From Schistocephalus solidus (Eukaryota > Platyhelminthes > Cestoda > Diphyllobothriidea > Diphyllobothriidae), in NCBI GenBank assembly GCA_017591395.1, contig WEDG01006546.1, forward strand, positions 1 to 64,000: a stretch of DNA of 64,000 nt, read 5' to 3'. This document shows positions 60,042 to 64,000 of this stretch, in pieces. Under the pieces are notes generated by a model that did not search any database, was not told where the DNA came from, and saw nothing but the letters and a program-made list of their open reading frames with translations. Every line of letters begins with the position of its first letter. The first letter of the stretch is position 1. Made by a program: the position numbers and the translations under genes.

Positions 60042-61063
60042 CTATCTTACGTGCGAAGAGATTGAAATACAAAATCTGAGAGTGGAACCGTCTCCGCAAT
60101 TTTTAACCTTTTGATTCTTGGATGATCTGCCGATACAAGCGGAAGTGTGAGTCCCAGGAATTAATTGAGAAGAAGTAGATGCAATCGCTGGAACAAGAGC
60201 TTTAATTGCCCGAAAGGCCAGGCCTTGAGGTACCAAGGTGAAGAGAGAGGGACGTCGAATGACACCATGACCTCGTCTGCAGCAAGTTGCACTCTCTTGA
60301 GCTGCTCCAGGAATTGAGTTGCTGAACAGACCGTCGTGAAGGCTTCCGAGAGGAGCGACCGCAGATTTCGGCGTAGCGATTAAATGTTGGTGCGCCGCGG
60401 AATGCCACAAATGACTGGAGGTGGACTCCGGCTTTGTTTACTTTCGATAATCCGTAGAACCTTGCTGCGGCTGCATCTTAGTGATTTACTAATTGCCCTC
60501 TTATTTTGCATTTCGGTGGGTCTCCTGTCGAGTTGCATCATAGGTTTCCTCATTGGGTTATCGTCACATGGGAGGTACGCCTGTCGGTCCTCCAGCAAGT
60601 CGCTGGCCTTCTGGGTGTGGTCAGTCTTATCCATCACAATTATGCAGCATCCTTTGTCTCCTGGCATAATCGACAACTCTATGTTCAGCCCTCAGTGCCT
60701 TGAAAGCGCCCTGTTCCGCTCTGGTAATGAATGCGCGTGATTTGTGCGCCATTACCAAGGTGGTTATCAGCTGCCGCATAAGGTGGTTTGTTTCGTTGGA
60801 TTTCCCGATTGTTTGAGAACTGACTTAGAATTGGCCACGAGATTGACCGGATCCGTGTCTTTGATTTTGAACCGAGATTCATGACTCAGCACTTTAGATT
60901 GTGCAAGCGTCAGCTGTTTGGAGCACACATTGTGCACGAGAACTTCGTTCTCCTCTTCTTCGGTATGACCTCTCCCTACCACACCTATCCCCCTCTCCAC
61001 CCCCCCCACACTTTTCTCCTCCCCCTTCCCCTCCTTTCTTTCCCTCAACCCTTCCCCACACAC
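60042..61063 (-). pseudogene. Penelope-like element reverse transcriptase, N-terminal half
   Basis: On the minus strand: a KVLSHESRFKIKDTDPVNLV lead (61063-60767), then MPGDKGCCIIVMDKTDHTQK and LLEDRQAYLPCDDNP (60676-60380), then broken frames covering the palm. DEVMVSFDV with the catalytic aspartate is at 60252-60275 in one frame and LFTLVPQGLA in another. The DKG motif and the LLxDxxxY block are typical PLE RT. After about 60230 the sequence turns into an AIKALVPAIAS segment that matches a PLE terminal-repeat word at 9850 and 10945, so the RT is cut there. At least three frame breaks; inactive. Confidence 0.75.
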
Positions 61064-61075
61064 TTCTATCTTCCC
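60968..61075. repeat. Pyrimidine-rich low-complexity tract
   Basis: C- and T-rich on the + strand with few purines, overlapping the acidic, glycine-rich N-terminal frame of the PLE remnant on the minus strand. Confidence 0.7.
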
Positions 61076-62564
61076 TACATTCGGAGAGTCAACGTCGTTC
61101 TTTTCGGCGAAGTCAAAAACGAAAGTCAGGTTTCAAGTTTTTCCTTATTTGAACAAAAACAGGGAACCCATACTAGGATTTCCCAGTCAGGCCATCCCTC
61201 AAACCCCAGACACGATTACACAATCCTTTAAATCAACACGTATTTTTCTAGGTTGTCACAAAAATATACCTTCTCCAAAACTGAACTGCTTTCCGAAGGT
61301 CTGGAAACCTAACTAAGGGGAAAGTCTTTCATGGGGTGATAGAGCAGTGCTCAGACAATAAGCTGATTTCTGCTCGATGCTCATGCTTGAGCAAAGCCAT
61401 TCAGATAATCTAAAGAAACGATGGAACGACCCTTAAAAATTAAGCAAGAAAAGTTTGAGTAGAAATCTCTGGACATAAAAACAAACCAACTTAAGAGATA
61501 AATGTGTGTAGTGAATGCATGAAGATGAGTCACTAACAGCAGGTAAAAATTACAATGCAGCTTCTCGTTTTGAAACATTCACAAAAAGTTAATTTTATTT
61601 TAAAAATGGCTAACTAATACTTCAACTGCTCGCTACCTTGCGAAGAAGGTTTGAGTGGACGACAACTGCACTGCTAAAAAAAATCAGTATTAAAGTCATT
61701 CCAAATTGGAATTCGAATATATGACTAAAGTATTTATGCCTTGCAAAGCTTTCTGGTGCTTACATCTCCCCTCTCGATACAGTTTGAGGTCATTTGTCGT
61801 AAAACTGCACTATTCATACATGGTTTAATGTCATCAAAGCTTTGAGGTTTTATTGCAAGTAATAATACATTGAGAATTGAATACTGGGGAAAACTTCAAA
61901 GCTTCCATGGAGACAACTCTGTTGGTAAATTATAAAGTACGTTTTTCTGCTTGTGAAACGGAAGACAAATAACCAGACAGTCAGTGTGCGAATTTCCGTT
62001 TTAAGACGTAAAAGGGCGCAGGAAAATGCATGCTTTAATTCTACAAACTTCCTAATGGAAATCGGCGTACTTTTTGATAGACCTAGACACATTCTTTGGG
62101 GGCAAACCTATGACAAGACTAATGTTTCTTGCACCTCCAAATATAAATTTCTTCCTAAGAAACGTTTTCCTAAAGGGAGTCTGCACTGCGCCGAAATCAA
62201 GTAATGAAAACTTCGCATTCAACGAAAACGTTAAACCGGACACGATGCAGCATTTCAGACAAGTCATAAATGGTCCTACGCGTCTGAGAGAGCACTTCCA
62301 TAGATACAAGAACGCATACAAAGGAACCAAGGAAGTTAGTTTTTGGATACATAATTTACAAAAAATGAACCACAATTTACAATTAGTAGCTAGCGCAGGC
62401 CTGTAAATATTTTCACAGCTCTTCTGAAGCTATACACTCAGCCTACACAAGATAAACCAAAAACCAGACCAGTGAGGATGGTGGTTGTCTTCCACAAGCC
62501 CAATCGAGTTGATTTCTTAACCGGAGCAATATGAAGATCTCAAATTAGAGAAATAATGAACAAA
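61076..62564. other. No gene seen
   Basis: Overlapping frames of about 110 codons on opposite strands at 62052-62406 have no recognised domain. Confidence 0.5.
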
Positions 62565-62722
62565 TCACTTCGATCGTTGACTTCATCTATGTCCACCATG
62601 CACTCCACAGCATGATGGTGTAGGGACGGTGACTTCAGTTGTATTCTAGTGAGAGCAGACTTGCGATGCATCTATCTCATTCTCTGTGCCACTCCCCCAT
62701 TTGGGAACGGTAATAAGACAGT
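62565..62722 (-). repeat. Module A, partial, joined to a LINE copy
   Basis: GACTTCATCTATGTCCACCATGCACTCCACAGCATGATGGTGTAGGGACGGTGACTT and CATTTGGGAACGGTAATAAGACAGTTTCAAGAAG are module A blocks. At about 62723 the sequence continues directly as LINE sequence. Confidence 0.7.
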
Positions 62723-64000
62723 TTCAAGAAGTTGACGTCTCCATAGAAGAGTCGTTTGCGTAGTTACTTGTCATCCAACCTCACGAGTTGGCCGCTCCAG
62801 CGCACTTAAAGTTGTCTCAGTAGGGTGTAGATGCTGAGGAGGCTTGTTCGTTCCAAAACTTCCAGCTTCAGGATGTGGTCCTGTCATCTCAGGTTAAGTA
62901 TCCGACCAGAGACAGCTGAGATGGAACTTTTGGAGCTTCCTCGTTTACTTCTTGTACACCGACCTGGTCTTCGCTCTCTACATCAGCTTGGGCAAGATGA
63001 CAGCTTTGTACATACTGAGCTTGGTCCTCTGGTAGAGGCCGTGACGATTAAAGACGATATTCTTTAAGTGAAAGAAGGCTCCGCTGCCTTTGAAGATCCG
63101 GTGGGCCACTTCATCGTCGATTTCGGTGCTGCAGGAGAGGATACTGCCCAGATAGGTGAAAGTGTCCACGGCTTGCAGTTGGGAGCCCTTAAGGCAAAAT
63201 CCATTATAGGCGGTGTTGGGTGGTGGCTGGTATATGAACACTCTTACCTCAGTGTTGATGTTCATGCCAAAGTTGTCGCATGCGGCGGCGAAGAGATCCA
63301 TCCTCTTTTGCATGTCCTCTTCTGTCGTCGCGTTGAGAGTGCAGTCGTCGGCGAAGAGAAGTTCTTTGATGGTAGTCGTTTATACATGCGGAACGCGGGG
63401 CCTTCGTCACGGTACGTGTTCATTATCATGACAGAGAACATGAGACTGAAGAGGGTAGGCTCGAGCAAGCAGCCCTGCTTCACTCCTTTGATCACTGTGA
63501 ACACCCCTGAGACGGCTCCGTTGTCCGTGATGCACGCCCTCATGCCATCGTGGAACTGAAGCACCATGTGAGTGAATCGATCTGCATGATTTCCCACAAT
63601 CCTTCAAGATTTACCGTGTCAAAGGTTTAACTCGAATCCACGAAGTTAGAATCGAGGTCAATCCGCATCTCCTGACACTTCTTTTGCAGCTGTTACGTGG
63701 TAATGACCATGTCGGTGGTGCCGCGGTGACGGCGGAGGCCACATTGGCTTTCCGGCAGGAGTCCTTGTCCCAGGTGTCTGTTGAGGCGATTGAGGAGAGT
63801 GCGGGTGATTATTTTTCTGGCAAGGTTGAGCAGCGAGATTCCTTTGTGCTTGTCACAGAGTTGGTGGTTTCCTTTTTTCTTGTAGAAATGGACAACTGTG
63901 GCGTACTTGAAATCCTGGGGGGCGTGTCTTTGGTGCTTCGTCTCCTGGACGTGCACTGAGAGGTGATTCGTGAGTTGTGAGGCCACCGTTCTTGTAAATC
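62723..64000 (-). mobile_element. LINE copy, RT region of a second subfamily, runs off the window
   Basis: Minus-strand RT blocks in order: APQDFKYATVVHFYKKKGNH and LLPESQCGLRRHRGTTDM (63986-63693), RFTHMVLQFHDGMRACITDN and GVKQGCLLEPTLFSLMF (63597-63262), the catalytic FADDC (63341-63358 region), DTFTYLGSILSCSTEIDDEV (63313-62978) and SMYKAVILPKL. It ends at a LFYGDV block near 62740, before the finger domain. Residue differences from the 28.85 kb copy mark another subfamily. Several frameshifts. The 5' part lies beyond the window. Confidence 0.85.

Noticed and set aside
1..64000. CRISPR arrays, operons or prokaryotic defence genes
   Set aside because: The window is eukaryotic in content (LINEs, PLEs, Ty3/Gypsy, GPCRs); the tandem repeats are SINE satellite without spacer structure.

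Overview
This window looks like a repeat-rich, AT-rich stretch of a flatworm nuclear genome. My best guess is a diphyllobothriidean (pseudophyllidean) tapeworm. Three observations point there: (i) intronless rhodopsin-type receptors with flatworm-like motif variants; (ii) a non-LTR retrotransposon whose product ends in C2H2 fingers of the type 'GLxGHLRxH', which I associate with Spirometra/Schistocephalus-type genomes; (iii) several Penelope-like element (PLE) remnants with GIY-YIG endonuclease domains. The species call is recognition from memory and could not be checked here.

Only two host protein genes are convincing. They are paralogous single-exon GPCRs on the + strand about 7.8 kb apart. 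The first (36342-37658, 438 aa) is intact. The second (45439-46750) aligns without gaps to the first over 159 residues (97 identical by hand count), then has two single-base losses, both at homopolymers, so it is either a young pseudogene or a gene with sequencing errors.

Layout. 1-2040: tandem array of about seven ~310-bp units with tRNA-like A and B boxes. 2.9-3.3 kb: element with degenerate CCCTAA-like DNA, repeated at 38.4 and 53.0-53.7 kb. 6.0-8.2 kb: 5' part of a non-LTR retrotransposon (LINE), + strand, followed by dispersed repeat modules here called B and A. 8.9-11.0 kb: PLE remnants; one GIY-YIG fragment is bracketed by ~315-bp inverted repeats, each with a hammerhead-ribozyme-like core. 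11-22.7 kb: mostly featureless AT-rich DNA with isolated SINE copies. 23.15-27.2 kb: decayed Ty3/Gypsy element on the minus strand (gag knuckle, protease, RT, RNase H, integrase). 27.2-27.9 kb: a second PLE endonuclease. 28.0-33.8 kb: nearly full-length but frameshifted LINE on the minus strand, bracketed by same-orientation copies of module A. 34.6-35.1 kb: another A/B copy. 36.3-46.8 kb: the two receptors with SINEs and module A copies between them. 47-52 kb: no recognised gene. 52.3-55.5 kb: module A, telomere-like DNA, tRNA-derived SINEs and an 81-bp perfect inverted repeat. 58.9-59.8 kb: a foldback element. 60.0-61.1 kb: a PLE RT fragment on the minus strand. 62.6-64.0 kb: module A joined to a third LINE copy that runs off the window.

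Apart from the receptors, almost every stretch with coding character belongs to a retroelement, and all of those are broken by stops and frameshifts. The receptors probably act independently at the cell surface; nothing suggests an operon or pathway cluster. The most interesting points are the receptor pair, the finger-tailed LINE, and the possible self-cleaving RNA motifs in the PLE terminal repeats.
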